From an uncultured Flavobacteriaceae bacterium (GTDB lineage Bacteria; Bacteroidota; Bacteroidia; Flavobacteriales; Flavobacteriaceae), in the NCBI GenBank assembly GCA_947497245.1, contig CANMFO010000001.1:1364001-1428000 (forward strand): a stretch of 64,000 nt of DNA. The letters are read 5' to 3'. This document shows positions 36,014-45,595 of this stretch, in pieces. A program made the translations under genes and the position numbers. The notes beneath the pieces were generated by a model. The model was given only the letters and a program-made list of their open reading frames with translations. It did no database searches and was not told the DNA's origin. Numbering within the stretch: the stretch's first letter is position 1; every line of letters starts with the position of its first letter.

Positions 36014-38731
36014 ATGAAAATAAAGCAAATTATTGTTTCATTAAGGTTGAAACACATTTCCAAAAGAAATCTTTTTTTAATGAAACTGTCATGCACCCTT
36101 TATCTGGTTTGCTGTTTCCAGCTTCTAGCCTTAAAAAGCTTTTCCCAAAATAACGTCACTTTAAAACTTAAAAACACTTCCCTGCAAACGATCCTGAATG
36201 AAATAGAGGTGCAGACCTCCTACAACTTTGTTTTTAACAACGATGAAATCAACATTCATCAAAAATATAACATTGACGTTCTAGAAAATGACATTGAGCC
36301 AACACTAGGTTCGCTGTTCGGCGGAACAAGCATATTGTACCGGTTTCGGGGGAAACATATAATTCTGTCAAAACGGAAACCCGAGCAGGAGAGCCATACC
36401 CTGAGCGGCACCATAAGCGATGCCTCGTCCGGAGAAACCCTACTGGGAGCGAACGTCCAGGTTATCGGGGGCGACAAAGGAACGGTCTCCAATGAATATG
36501 GGTTTTACTCCCTTACCCTGCCCCAGGGAAGCTATACCATCCAAGTTTCCTATTTGGGGTATGCTACCCTAGAAAAGAAAATTGACTTGACCAGTGCCCT
36601 AAAAAGAAATTTTGAACTGCCCCATTCTTCAAATGCCTTGAACGAAGTGGTTGTCACTTCCAATTTGAAAAGCAAAAGTCAGGTTCGCAACGTTTGGTCC
36701 GGGGTAAACAATTTAAAGGCACAGGATATCAAACAGCTGCCCGCATTTTTCGGGGAACCGGATATTACCCGGGCCATCTTGACCCAGCCAGGTGTGACAT
36801 CGGTTGGAGAGGGTACCACAGGTTTTAACGTAAGGGGGGGGAATATTGATCAGAACCTTATTCTACTGGATGAGGCACCGCTATACGTATCATCACATCT
36901 GTGGGGACTTTTTTCGGTGGTGAATGCCGATGCCATAAAAGATATGACCCTTTACAAGGGAGGTATTCCGGCGCGCTACGGAGGAAGGGCTTCCGCTGTT
37001 TTGGATATTCGGCAAAAGGAGGGCAACGCCAAGGAATTTAAGGGAGAAGGAGGTCTCGGAACCTTGTTTTCAAGACTAACCCTGGAAGGGCCGGTAGTCA
37101 AGGACGAGTTGAATTTTTTGGTCTCCGGCCGGCGATCATATTTTGATCTCTTTTTTCCACTTTTGGGGAAAGATTTTGAAAACACCAAATTGTTTTTCTA
37201 TGATTTGAACACCAAATTATCATGGAGGCCCAATAAAAATAACAAGCTTTTCCTCTCAGGGTATTTTGGGGCAGATGTTCTGCAGCTTGATGATACGATC
37301 GGTGACAGTGATCCCGACGCACCGAATACCTCCATAGATTTTCGATGGAACAGCGCGACCACTACTATACGCTGGAACCACCTTTTCTCGGATAAACTGT
37401 TTATGAACCTTTCCGGAGTGTACAGCAGTTATAAATATGCCCTAGCCTCGGAAAACGATAGCGGGGGGTTTATCAGTGGTGCAGGAACTTTTAAGTGGAA
37501 TTCGGGAGTGGAGAACTGGATCGTAAAGCCCGATTTCACCTATTTTGCCAATCCCAATACCAAAATGAGGTTTGGAATCAACAGTACAATGTACAAATTT
37601 ACCCCGGCAAAATTATCCAGTGGGGAAGCCGGTTTAAACCCCAAAGACCTTGATGTGGACAATGGCCTCGAAATAGCTCCTTATTATGAACTCGAAAAAA
37701 CCTGGGGCGGTTTTGCGCTAAACCTTGGAATGCGTTATTCCTGGTTCGGGAATATTGGGCCCAATACCGTTTCCCTTTACGATCCGGACTTTCCCCGGAC
37801 CGTAAATACCATTACCGATACAAAGGTGTACAAAAAGCGTGATGTTGTCAAAAGCTATTCCGGTCTTGAGCCCCGCCTTTCCCTGAAGTACAACTTCGGT
37901 GACAGAAAGGCCCTTAAACTGGGGTACAACAGAACATTTCAGTACATCCACCTAATATCAAACACGGCCGCAGCATTGCCCTTTGACATTTGGAAACCTT
38001 CGGGAACCTATATAAAGCCCCTGGAAGTTAATCAGATATCGGGCGGGTACGCATACGATACCCCGGATAAAAATTACAATCTATCCGTTGAAGGGTATTA
38101 CAAAACTTTTAAAAACTTTGTGGAATATAAAAACGGAGCGGATTTGTTCATCAATGGGAACATAGAGACCCAACTGCTTCCGGCCGAAGGATATGCCTAT
38201 GGGCTGGAATTGGGGTTCCATAAAAATTCGGGCAGGTTAACAGGTAATCTTAACTATACCTATTCCGTTTCCAAGCGAAGGACCACCAGTGCGTTCAATA
38301 CGGAAAACATAAATAATGGAAACTACTACCCCTCCAACTACGATAGGCCCCATCTGTTAAACGCGTCCGCCAGTTATCATTTGGCAAAGAAATGGGACTT
38401 GGGTGTTTTCTTTACCTATCAAACAGGTCGACCCACTACCGTGCCGACCGGCAGGTTAATTTTTGATGAAAATCCTTATTTGACCTATTCCGATAGAAAT
38501 GCGTTTCGAATTCCGGACACCCACAGAATGGATATTTCCCTTACCTATAAGCCCGCCGGAAATCCAAATACCAAATGGCAGGGCAATTGGAACTTTGGAG
38601 TCTATAACCTCTACGGAAGTCCCAATGCTTTTTCCGTGTTTTCAACCTTCCAGAACAACGAATTAAAGACGTTTAAATTTTCGGTATTGGGGGCTCCAGT
38701 ACCTTTTATAGCGTATAATTTTAAATTTTAA
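36014..38731 (+). CDS. STN-containing TonB-dependent receptor
   Basis: A 905-residue outer membrane receptor. A signal segment (about residues 25-44) is followed by an STN (secretin and TonB N-terminus) domain that contacts FecR, a carboxypeptidase-regulatory-like domain (LSGTISDASSGETLLGANV, about residue 129) and a plug domain (FNVRGGNIDQNLILLDEAPLY). A 22-stranded barrel ends in an aromatic residue. The following DUF4249 lipoprotein is its usual companion, in place of SusD. The ligand is not known. An ATG inside the signal region (MKLSCTLYL, 36080) is an alternative start. Confidence 0.9.
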   Translation: MKIKQIIVSLRLKHISKRNLFLMKLSCTLYLVCCFQLLALKSFSQNNVTLKLKNTSLQTILNEIEVQTSYNFVFNNDEINIHQKYNIDVLENDIEPTLGSLFGGTSILYRFRGKHIILSKRKPEQESHTLSGTISDASSGETLLGANVQVIGGDKGTVSNEYGFYSLTLPQGSYTIQVSYLGYATLEKKIDLTSALKRNFELPHSSNALNEVVVTSNLKSKSQVRNVWSGVNNLKAQDIKQLPAFFGEPDITRAILTQPGVTSVGEGTTGFNVRGGNIDQNLILLDEAPLYVSSHLWGLFSVVNADAIKDMTLYKGGIPARYGGRASAVLDIRQKEGNAKEFKGEGGLGTLFSRLTLEGPVVKDELNFLVSGRRSYFDLFFPLLGKDFENTKLFFYDLNTKLSWRPNKNNKLFLSGYFGADVLQLDDTIGDSDPDAPNTSIDFRWNSATTTIRWNHLFSDKLFMNLSGVYSSYKYALASENDSGGFISGAGTFKWNSGVENWIVKPDFTYFANPNTKMRFGINSTMYKFTPAKLSSGEAGLNPKDLDVDNGLEIAPYYELEKTWGGFALNLGMRYSWFGNIGPNTVSLYDPDFPRTVNTITDTKVYKKRDVVKSYSGLEPRLSLKYNFGDRKALKLGYNRTFQYIHLISNTAAALPFDIWKPSGTYIKPLEVNQISGGYAYDTPDKNYNLSVEGYYKTFKNFVEYKNGADLFINGNIETQLLPAEGYAYGLELGFHKNSGRLTGNLNYTYSVSKRRTTSAFNTENINNGNYYPSNYDRPHLLNASASYHLAKKWDLGVFFTYQTGRPTTVPTGRLIFDENPYLTYSDRNAFRIPDTHRMDISLTYKPAGNPNTKWQGNWNFGVYNLYGSPNAFSVFSTFQNNELKTFKFSVLGAPVPFIAYNFKF

Positions 38732-38735
38732 ACTC

Positions 38736-39575
38736 ATGAGACCACTATATAAAATAGCAGCACACATCTCCTTTTTCCTTTTGCTCGCAAGCTGCGTAAG
38801 CGAGGTTCCCAATGCCTCCAATTTTGAACCCCAAGTATTCATTGCCGGGTTTCTTACGAATGGTACGGCCCATGTCACCATTAAAATACAGCGGACGGTC
38901 CCCACGGACAGCCAAAATTTGAATCCCATAAACGATGCCCAAATTTCATTGTTCACCAAAGAACCGGCGGGAGATAGCGAATTGATCACAGGTTCATTTG
39001 ATGTTACGAATGGTACGTACAGGAGTTCGGATATGGTAACTTCCATTGAGGGGAACATGTACTGGGTGGAAATAACATTGTCGGATGGAACCAAGTTTGT
39101 TTCAGATAGGGAGGCTCTAAAACCGGCCATAACCATTAACGATATTGAAATAACAACTGAATTGAACCGAGTCATTTTTACCGATCCTGCTGATGATACC
39201 AATTTTTATTTGATCAATTTTCTTTTTTATAGAAATGGCACTTTGGACCTTAAAGTAAATGAACTTACCAATGACGTTCTTTTCAATGGGAACAACAATG
39301 CCACTTTTGATTCAACAGAATTTCTTGTTGAGAACCCACAGGAGGTACGTGCAAGCATTTCAAATCTAAACTTTAACACATACCAGTTTTACCTCAATCA
39401 ATTTGCGCAGTTTGAGAATCAAATTGTCAACGCGGGCAGTGAGGAGGATCCCGGTCAATTATTTTTGCCCCCTCCCGCCAACTTGACCGGCAACATAACG
39501 AACACAACTGGCCATACCAGGGCCCTTGGCTTTTTTGGGGTTCAAAGTACCACCGAATTCGTTAAGCGGTTTTAG
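38736..39575 (+). CDS. DUF4249-family lipoprotein
   Basis: A 279-residue lipoprotein with lipobox LLASC near residue 19. The body is beta-rich, beginning FEPQVFIAGFLTNGTAHVTIKIQRT, which is the DUF4249 pattern. These proteins accompany STN-type TonB receptors in Bacteroidota and are thought to act at the outer membrane as receptor partners; no ligand is known. It starts four bases after the receptor stop. Confidence 0.82.
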   Translation: MRPLYKIAAHISFFLLLASCVSEVPNASNFEPQVFIAGFLTNGTAHVTIKIQRTVPTDSQNLNPINDAQISLFTKEPAGDSELITGSFDVTNGTYRSSDMVTSIEGNMYWVEITLSDGTKFVSDREALKPAITINDIEITTELNRVIFTDPADDTNFYLINFLFYRNGTLDLKVNELTNDVLFNGNNNATFDSTEFLVENPQEVRASISNLNFNTYQFYLNQFAQFENQIVNAGSEEDPGQLFLPPPANLTGNITNTTGHTRALGFFGVQSTTEFVKRF

Positions 39576-39604
39576 GCCTTTTTTGGTACCATTTCGTATT
39601 CCGG

Positions 39605-40969
39605 CTACCTACCCCAACTTACCGGGAACTTTATCAGATCGTTTATCCTGACCTGCTGCTGGGTCTCTATCGATCTTGCCGCGGCTATGCCAATAAGACT
39701 TGATAACAAGCCTGAACGGGAATCGGCGATTTGGTTCAATTCATCTGTTTGGTCCGGCAAAAACAGCTTTTCCCTCAATTTATGATCCGCACCGCCATGT
39801 ACGCCTTCTCCCGATTGGATTCCAAAAGTCCTCGTTTTTCCAAAATTCTTAGTTATCCGGACCTCAGCGGCATTTGGCACTTCCCAAGGTTGTCTGTGGT
39901 AACTCCGTATTTCCAATCGTCCCTTTTCACAGTTAAAGGCTATCAACTGTCCTTCGTAGGGCATATAGGAATTCAGGGAATAGCTTAGGAGCACATCATT
40001 AGCATACTTCACCTCCACCGTCATCGAGTCATAGGCATCTATTTCGTTATCCCATACACAACCATCCCTGAGGTACCCATCTTCCTTCTCCCCGGACAGG
40101 TAAAACCCCTTGTCCTCGTACTTATGGATATCCCAAAAGAAATCGCACTTTGATCGGAAGGAACAGCTTCGGCAGTTTTTTCCCCTAAAAGCATTGTTCT
40201 TTCCATAGAAGGCCAATTTTCCAAATGCATTTACCGTTTCGGGCTCTGAATCCAGCCACCAGTTCATCTTGTCAAAATGATGCGAGGCCTTATGCACCAA
40301 TAAACTGCCCGAGAATTTGTTTTTCCCGTGCCATCTTCGATAATAGGAGGCTCCATGGTCTATGTCCAAGTACTCCTGAAATTCCGCGGAAAGGACTTTG
40401 CCCAATTCCCCGGACAAGAGGATCTTCTTTATCCTTTCCGCCTCGTTACCAAATCTTGCATTGAAGGTAGTGGTGATCTTTTTACCTGTCCTGATCTCGG
40501 TATCCACAATATGCTGCCCTTGGACTTCATCGGTGACCAAAGGTTTTTCACATAGTACATCGCAACCCAATTCCATTGCCCGAACGATGTACTTCCCATG
40601 AAAACAATCCGTTGTTCCGATTACGATCGTATCCGGTTTCGTTTCCTTGACCATTTTATCAAAATCCGAGGAATGGTAGGTGGGTGCTTTTGTTCCGATA
40701 TGGCCTTTTGCATAGGACAAGCGTCCCTTGTTTATATCGCACAGGGCCACCAGTTCAATATATTCCCCATAGCGGTCTACAATAGGTTTCGCCCAAGCGT
40801 TGCTGCCCCGTGTACCGGTCCCGACCAAGGCATATCTTTTTTTGCTTGGGACCGATGGTGCACCGACTTCGGAAAAACCCACCATCGGTGTTACTATTGG
40901 AGCGGCAACCGCCGCCATTGTGGTCGTTTTGATAAATTTTCTTCTATCCACCTTTTCACTTGCGCCCAT
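39605..40969 (-). CDS. Tat-exported Gfo/Idh/MocA-family oxidoreductase
   Basis: A 454-residue NAD(P)-dependent protein. The N-terminus has a twin-arginine-type signal (DRRKFIKTTTMAAVAAP). The Rossmann nucleotide-binding segment is YALVGTGTRGSNAW near residue 46, and CEKPLVTDE is the usual substrate-site region. A four-cysteine stretch near residues 272-288 (CRSCSFRSKC) is unusual and may bind a metal. It is the last gene of the catabolic locus, 12 bases after the hydrolase gene. Known exported relatives include GH109 glycosidases and sugar dehydrogenases; which reaction applies is not evident. Confidence 0.85.
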   Translation of the reverse strand: MGASEKVDRRKFIKTTTMAAVAAPIVTPMVGFSEVGAPSVPSKKRYALVGTGTRGSNAWAKPIVDRYGEYIELVALCDINKGRLSYAKGHIGTKAPTYHSSDFDKMVKETKPDTIVIGTTDCFHGKYIVRAMELGCDVLCEKPLVTDEVQGQHIVDTEIRTGKKITTTFNARFGNEAERIKKILLSGELGKVLSAEFQEYLDIDHGASYYRRWHGKNKFSGSLLVHKASHHFDKMNWWLDSEPETVNAFGKLAFYGKNNAFRGKNCRSCSFRSKCDFFWDIHKYEDKGFYLSGEKEDGYLRDGCVWDNEIDAYDSMTVEVKYANDVLLSYSLNSYMPYEGQLIAFNCEKGRLEIRSYHRQPWEVPNAAEVRITKNFGKTRTFGIQSGEGVHGGADHKLREKLFLPDQTDELNQIADSRSGLLSSLIGIAAARSIETQQQVRINDLIKFPVSWGR

Positions 40970-40981
40970 ACTTTTTCTTTA

Positions 40982-42307
40982 TCATTTGGTTAACCATTTA
41001 TCAAACCAGTCGAACGCATCCGCCTGCATCTCTGAATCGAACTTATGCCCGCCATCGTAAAACCTGGTCTGGTATTTTTCACTGCTTCCCGCTTTTTTGT
41101 AGACCTCTGCCAAGATTTCGTCGGCTTTTTTCATTTCGGAAAGCGTATATAGATCGTCTTGATTATTGCTTTGAACCAAAGTTGGTAAGGGCACCCGCAG
41201 TCCCAATATTTCGGGGAAGTCCAAATATCTTGGCAAACTAGGCACAAAGGCCATCCAGGTATGCGTGTAGGATTTGTGCAATACAAAGTCCTTCCATGTA
41301 GACATGAACCCAACGCAGACCGCACATTTTATCCTAGCATCCATTCCACCTAAAAATACCGTTCGCAAACCACCCCCGGAAAGTCCGCCGCAACCTATTC
41401 GTTCTTGATCCACGTCGGGCCTTTTCGACAGCACATCCAAAGCTATCCTATCTTCTGACAATACCATTCCCGCTAAGGTGGTGCCCGCACAGAACAGTGA
41501 TTCTGCCATGACCTCTTCATGATTGCCCGCCCATTGGTTGTAGGCATGGACATTTTCTATTTTATCCGGATCATCATCATTCCTTTCACCTATTTTAAGA
41601 GATCCCCAGCTTATTCCCTTGACATCTTTATAATACACCCTTCTACTGCCAAAAGAAAAGGCATCGTGCACCAGGACCACGTACCCCCTCTTGGCAATTT
41701 CATTGGCCCAGGCCATTCCTTCATAATCATTTTTTTGATGCTCCGCTATCAATGGGTGTACCTCATCGGAAACTTTTGTTATTTTTCGCCTGCCGAAATA
41801 TTTTTTGCCCCCATGATCGTGCAGTGCCAAAATTCCTGGCAGGGGCCTTTTAGCACCCTCGGGCTTTAGTAGAATCGCCTTTGTTGCCCTGCCATAAGGC
41901 AGTTGCCATGACAGTTCCTCTATCTCCAGCCCATCGTAAAGATACTTTCGTTCTACAACGACTTTGCTGTTTTCCTTAATTTCTGGCGGTGCCATAAGTT
42001 CTTTGGCCTTGGCCACCGCTTGTTCCCTCCATTCTTCGATGACGGACCATTCCTTATTTCTATACGATAATTTGGGAGGATCTTTTAGCAATGAGGCCGC
42101 CCATTCCCCATATCCGCCAATAATGCTCCTTGGACCATCACCAAAAGAAGTGCCCGTATTTCCAGAAACCAATGGATTCAACGATGTCCCCATAACCGTT
42201 GGCATCAAGGGAATACCGGCTGACGCAATTGCCGTCTTACCCATAAAGGTCCTTCGGGAATTTGCCACGGGGCTGCTTTTACCATCGTTTTTTGTTTTCT
42301 TCCCCAT
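40982..42307 (-). CDS. Exported alpha/beta hydrolase
   Basis: A 441-residue hydrolase with a Tat-like signal (SRRTFMGKTAIASAG). The nucleophile elbow is GGLSGGG near residue 300, an acidic residue lies in the QSNNQDD segment, and the catalytic histidine in DGGHKFD near the C-terminus. The fold is closest to dienelactone hydrolase and acetyl xylan esterase-like proteins. In this locus it may remove acyl groups from an amino-sugar polymer. Substrate is inference. Confidence 0.82.
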   Translation of the reverse strand: MGKKTKNDGKSSPVANSRRTFMGKTAIASAGIPLMPTVMGTSLNPLVSGNTGTSFGDGPRSIIGGYGEWAASLLKDPPKLSYRNKEWSVIEEWREQAVAKAKELMAPPEIKENSKVVVERKYLYDGLEIEELSWQLPYGRATKAILLKPEGAKRPLPGILALHDHGGKKYFGRRKITKVSDEVHPLIAEHQKNDYEGMAWANEIAKRGYVVLVHDAFSFGSRRVYYKDVKGISWGSLKIGERNDDDPDKIENVHAYNQWAGNHEEVMAESLFCAGTTLAGMVLSEDRIALDVLSKRPDVDQERIGCGGLSGGGLRTVFLGGMDARIKCAVCVGFMSTWKDFVLHKSYTHTWMAFVPSLPRYLDFPEILGLRVPLPTLVQSNNQDDLYTLSEMKKADEILAEVYKKAGSSEKYQTRFYDGGHKFDSEMQADAFDWFDKWLTK

Positions 42308-42351
42308 ATTTTCAACTTTTTGTGCTATTGATTTGATATGGCCTTAGCCGT

Positions 42352-43584
42352 CTATTTTTTTTCATCCTCATATACCAGGGTACCCGCTACAATGGTCTTC
42401 CTTACTTTCATCTTGTTGTTCTCCATATTGAACAGCACTAAATCCGCCCTTTTTCCCGGTCTTATTTCTCCCCTGTCCACCAAACCGAGTAATCCCGCAG
42501 GGTTTCTACTGGCCATATGAATCGCATCTGCCAAAGAACACTGGGTAAAGGAAATCATATTCTCTATTCCCTTTGTTATTAAAAAAGAGGCCCCTGCAAG
42601 TACGTTTTGGGAGGGCATCATTACTTTGCCCTCAGGGGTTACGACCACCTCACTGCCAAAATCCCGATACGTTCCCGCTGGCATGCCGGCCAAGCGGATG
42701 ACATCTGAGACCAAAATGGTGTTTTCAGGGCCCTTGACCTTGTAGAAGGTCCTTACCTCTTCGGGGCGTAAATGAAACCCGTCCACAATGATGCTTGCCG
42801 CCAAACGATCGTCCGCCAATTGAGCCCAAAGGGGGTTATCATGCCTATGGATCATATTGGCGCAGCCATTGCCCAAATGCGTACTCACGGACGCGCCCGC
42901 ATCCACAGCTTCCTGTATGATCTCGGCCGAGCCATTGTGATGGCCCAAGGCCACAACAATACCCTTCTGCCTACATTTTTTGATAAAATCGATCGCACCT
43001 TCCAATTCTGGAGCGATCGTAATCTCCAAAATTTTACCGTTGGACGCTTCATACCACACTTCAAATTCCTTCCAGTCCGGTTTTCGAATCCATTTTGGGT
43101 TATGTGCCCCCCTAAATCCTTCTACCGGGGAGATGTAAGGGCCTTCCACATGAAACCCTGGGACAGAGAGTCCAATTTCCGGATCTTCCGTAGCTTCAGC
43201 CAGAACTGCAAAATTCCTGAGCATGCGATCCGAATCGTTCGTGGTAAGTGTGGGCAGGTAGGTCGTTATACCATGCTCCCAAAATTTTCGGGTTATTTTT
43301 CTTACCTGGGCCACCGTTAGATCCTCCCCTACAAAGGAATGGGAAATATATCCGTTTACCTGATGGTCTACAAAACCCGGAGCGATATAGGTTGCCGCAA
43401 GTGCAGGATCGCTAAGTTTCCCTTTTCTCGTGATTCCTGTAATGACCCCGCCTTTCATGTCAATTGAAATCGGTTGTCCATCGAGATAAAAAATTCCTTC
43501 AATTGTTTTTACAGTATCCGCTTCCTGTGCCCAAAGACCCGAAAAACATACAAAAACCATTAGCAATCCCGTAACATGTCCCAT
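42352..43584 (-). CDS. Exported NagA-like N-acetylglucosamine-6-phosphate deacetylase
   Basis: An amidohydrolase of 410 residues with the NagA pattern: PGFVDHQVNGY near residue 70, HVEGPYISP with the metal-binding glutamate near 147, GHHNGS, STHLGNG and VSDVIRLAG with the catalytic aspartate. Unlike cytoplasmic NagA it starts with a signal peptide (VTGLLMVFVCFSGLWAQ). It should therefore deacetylate an unphosphorylated amino sugar in the periplasm. The next genes downstream are the alpha/beta hydrolase and a Gfo/Idh/MocA protein. Confidence 0.85.
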   Translation of the reverse strand: MGHVTGLLMVFVCFSGLWAQEADTVKTIEGIFYLDGQPISIDMKGGVITGITRKGKLSDPALAATYIAPGFVDHQVNGYISHSFVGEDLTVAQVRKITRKFWEHGITTYLPTLTTNDSDRMLRNFAVLAEATEDPEIGLSVPGFHVEGPYISPVEGFRGAHNPKWIRKPDWKEFEVWYEASNGKILEITIAPELEGAIDFIKKCRQKGIVVALGHHNGSAEIIQEAVDAGASVSTHLGNGCANMIHRHDNPLWAQLADDRLAASIIVDGFHLRPEEVRTFYKVKGPENTILVSDVIRLAGMPAGTYRDFGSEVVVTPEGKVMMPSQNVLAGASFLITKGIENMISFTQCSLADAIHMASRNPAGLLGLVDRGEIRPGKRADLVLFNMENNKMKVRKTIVAGTLVYEDEKK

Positions 43585-43919
43585 AAACTATATTTTGCCC
43601 TTTGTAAAATTCACTTCTTCTTAAAGATAAGCTGTATGCCCTGTAATCCCTTATCTCCTAAGGAAAATTTTGTTCAAGTAAGGTGTTGCTTGGAGTCTAC
43701 GGTCATTTCCCAACCAAAAAAGACACAGCACATGACCGTGCTGTGCCTTTTAAAAACTAACAAACTAACACTAACTGTACCATTTATACTTTTTGATAGC
43801 GCCCGTATCGCAATCTTTATCCCATCTTAGATCCAAGTAGACCTTAAGGTCGTTCAAAGCCATTGACATTTCCTGGATACAAAGAACTTGGCTGAAGTCC
43901 TTTTTTACCTATTACTCCA
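43585..43919. other. Intergenic region between susD and the nagA-like gene
   Basis: Of these 335 bases, the part near 43716-43752 is a terminator (listed separately) and the rest, 43753-43919, shows no gene. The nagA-like promoter should lie between the terminator and 43584, but I could not mark it. Confidence 0.5.
43716..43752 (-). terminator. Intrinsic terminator after susD
   Basis: CACAGCAC (43724-43731) pairs perfectly with GTGCTGTG (43738-43745) around the loop ATGACC. On the minus strand the stem is followed by TCTTTTTTGG. It should end the susC-susD transcript and separate it from the nagA-like gene. Flanking A and T runs would let it also work on the plus strand. Confidence 0.8.
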
Positions 43920-45581
43920 TTAATTCTGAACCCAGGGCGTATCCCTGGTCGGCAATGGGTCACCGACAAACGGATAGGGCACGGTTGGATTGGCGTCCCA
44001 CCAAACTTTGGAAAGCTTGCTATCGCCCCCTTGAAGACCAGCGGCGGCGGCTTCATAATTGACCCCGTTGATCGTCTGTTCAATATTGGGCCAGGGCATC
44101 CTTCTCGGAACAACCCCCTTAAGGTCGTTTTCATCCGGACCGATCTGCAAGATCGGATAACCGGTTCTTCTCCATTCTGCCCAATTTTCATATTCAAGAG
44201 GATAAAGCGCTATGTTCTTTTGCACCATGATCTGTTCCAGTTGTTCTTCCATGGAGCCCGATAACACAGCAATGGGAGAGTTTAGGAAGGCATCGCTTTC
44301 GGTTGTGGTGATTTCTTTGTGGGACAGCAATAAATCAATATCATCACTCGACCAATCCGGGTAGATGATGCCTATTAAATCCGGCAATTGCGGTTTGGCG
44401 TTTTCATAAAAATCTTTTGCCCAATCCATCGATGCCTCTATACCCTTTTTATAGTACTCTTGGGCATTGCCATCTTTGAGGCCGACCAAGGCGGCTTCGG
44501 AGAGCGCAAAATAAACTTCGGAGGAGCGCAATACCGGAACCTCGATTTCCTGTACGTACCACAGGTCACTAATTTTGGAGGAGGTATCTTGGTCCCATGG
44601 CAATTTATATTCAATGGGCACCAGCCCCAGTACGGGATGGCCCCGGTACCCAAAATAATCCAGGTCCGGGTCATCTCCGGGAAAACTGGCTTTGGCGGTA
44701 TCTGCCATTATCTTAACGCGCGGGTCGTTGTATTCGTCCATTTTGTTTATGATCGCTCCCGCCGTCTTTTTTACAAGATTGGATCGGTCCTTTAGTACTT
44801 CGTTGTAGAAAATATTGAAATTGTCCTGTACATCGCTGGCAGTGTACAGGGAAGCGTCGTCTTCCCTTGCCAAGATCAGATCGGACTCTTGCAGATCGCC
44901 CATGTTTGTTTTTGCCATTTCGACATCAACATATCGTACCCGTAAAGCGAGGCGCAACCTGAGCGAATTGGCAAATTTTCTCCATTTAGCTACATCACCT
45001 TTATAAATCAAATCGGCCGACCCAAAACTTTCTTTGGAAATATCGAGAGAGGCGGTAGCTTCCTTTAGTTCCTTGAAGAAATCCTCATAAATGCTTTTTT
45101 GCGAGTCGTATTTTGGGGTCGACACCACCTCATCTGGGGGCAAGCTGGATTCAAAATAGGGTACATCGCCATAGGTATCGGTAAGTTTGGCGAAAGCCCA
45201 TACTTTCATGATTCTTGCGATAGCGGTCTTATTGACCAGATCGGCATCCTCTTTTGTAAGCCGGATGATTTCCGAAAGGTTATTCGTGAAATTTTGATAG
45301 GTATCGTTCCACAGTTCTGGAGCATCGCTCTCGTTAAACGGACTATTGGAACTCGAATAGGATATTCCACTATAGTTCCCTATGGTTCCCGTTCCATTAA
45401 GCGAACTCTCCTTTATGGCACGGACTTGGACAAGTGTCAACATAAGGTTTACATCGACCAAATCCTCGGTTACCAGGTCATTTGCTGTATTCAAGCTTTC
45501 AAAATCGTCCGTACACGAACAATTGGCGAGGAGTGTTATTGAAAAAACAAAAATATATTGTATGTGCTTATCTATTTTCAT
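43920..45581 (-). CDS. SusD/RagB-family substrate-binding lipoprotein
   Basis: A 553-residue surface lipoprotein with lipobox LLANC at residue 21. The helical TPR-like scaffold is visible in segments such as AIARIMKVWAFAKLTDTYGDVPYF, which is the hallmark of the SusD-like/RagB group. It lies on top of the SusC barrel and captures glycan before import. The start is 14 bases after the susC stop. The C-terminal segment is rich in W, N and P. Confidence 0.93.
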   Translation of the reverse strand: MKIDKHIQYIFVFSITLLANCSCTDDFESLNTANDLVTEDLVDVNLMLTLVQVRAIKESSLNGTGTIGNYSGISYSSSNSPFNESDAPELWNDTYQNFTNNLSEIIRLTKEDADLVNKTAIARIMKVWAFAKLTDTYGDVPYFESSLPPDEVVSTPKYDSQKSIYEDFFKELKEATASLDISKESFGSADLIYKGDVAKWRKFANSLRLRLALRVRYVDVEMAKTNMGDLQESDLILAREDDASLYTASDVQDNFNIFYNEVLKDRSNLVKKTAGAIINKMDEYNDPRVKIMADTAKASFPGDDPDLDYFGYRGHPVLGLVPIEYKLPWDQDTSSKISDLWYVQEIEVPVLRSSEVYFALSEAALVGLKDGNAQEYYKKGIEASMDWAKDFYENAKPQLPDLIGIIYPDWSSDDIDLLLSHKEITTTESDAFLNSPIAVLSGSMEEQLEQIMVQKNIALYPLEYENWAEWRRTGYPILQIGPDENDLKGVVPRRMPWPNIEQTINGVNYEAAAAGLQGGDSKLSKVWWDANPTVPYPFVGDPLPTRDTPWVQN

Positions 45582-45595
45582 GGTTCATTTTTTTG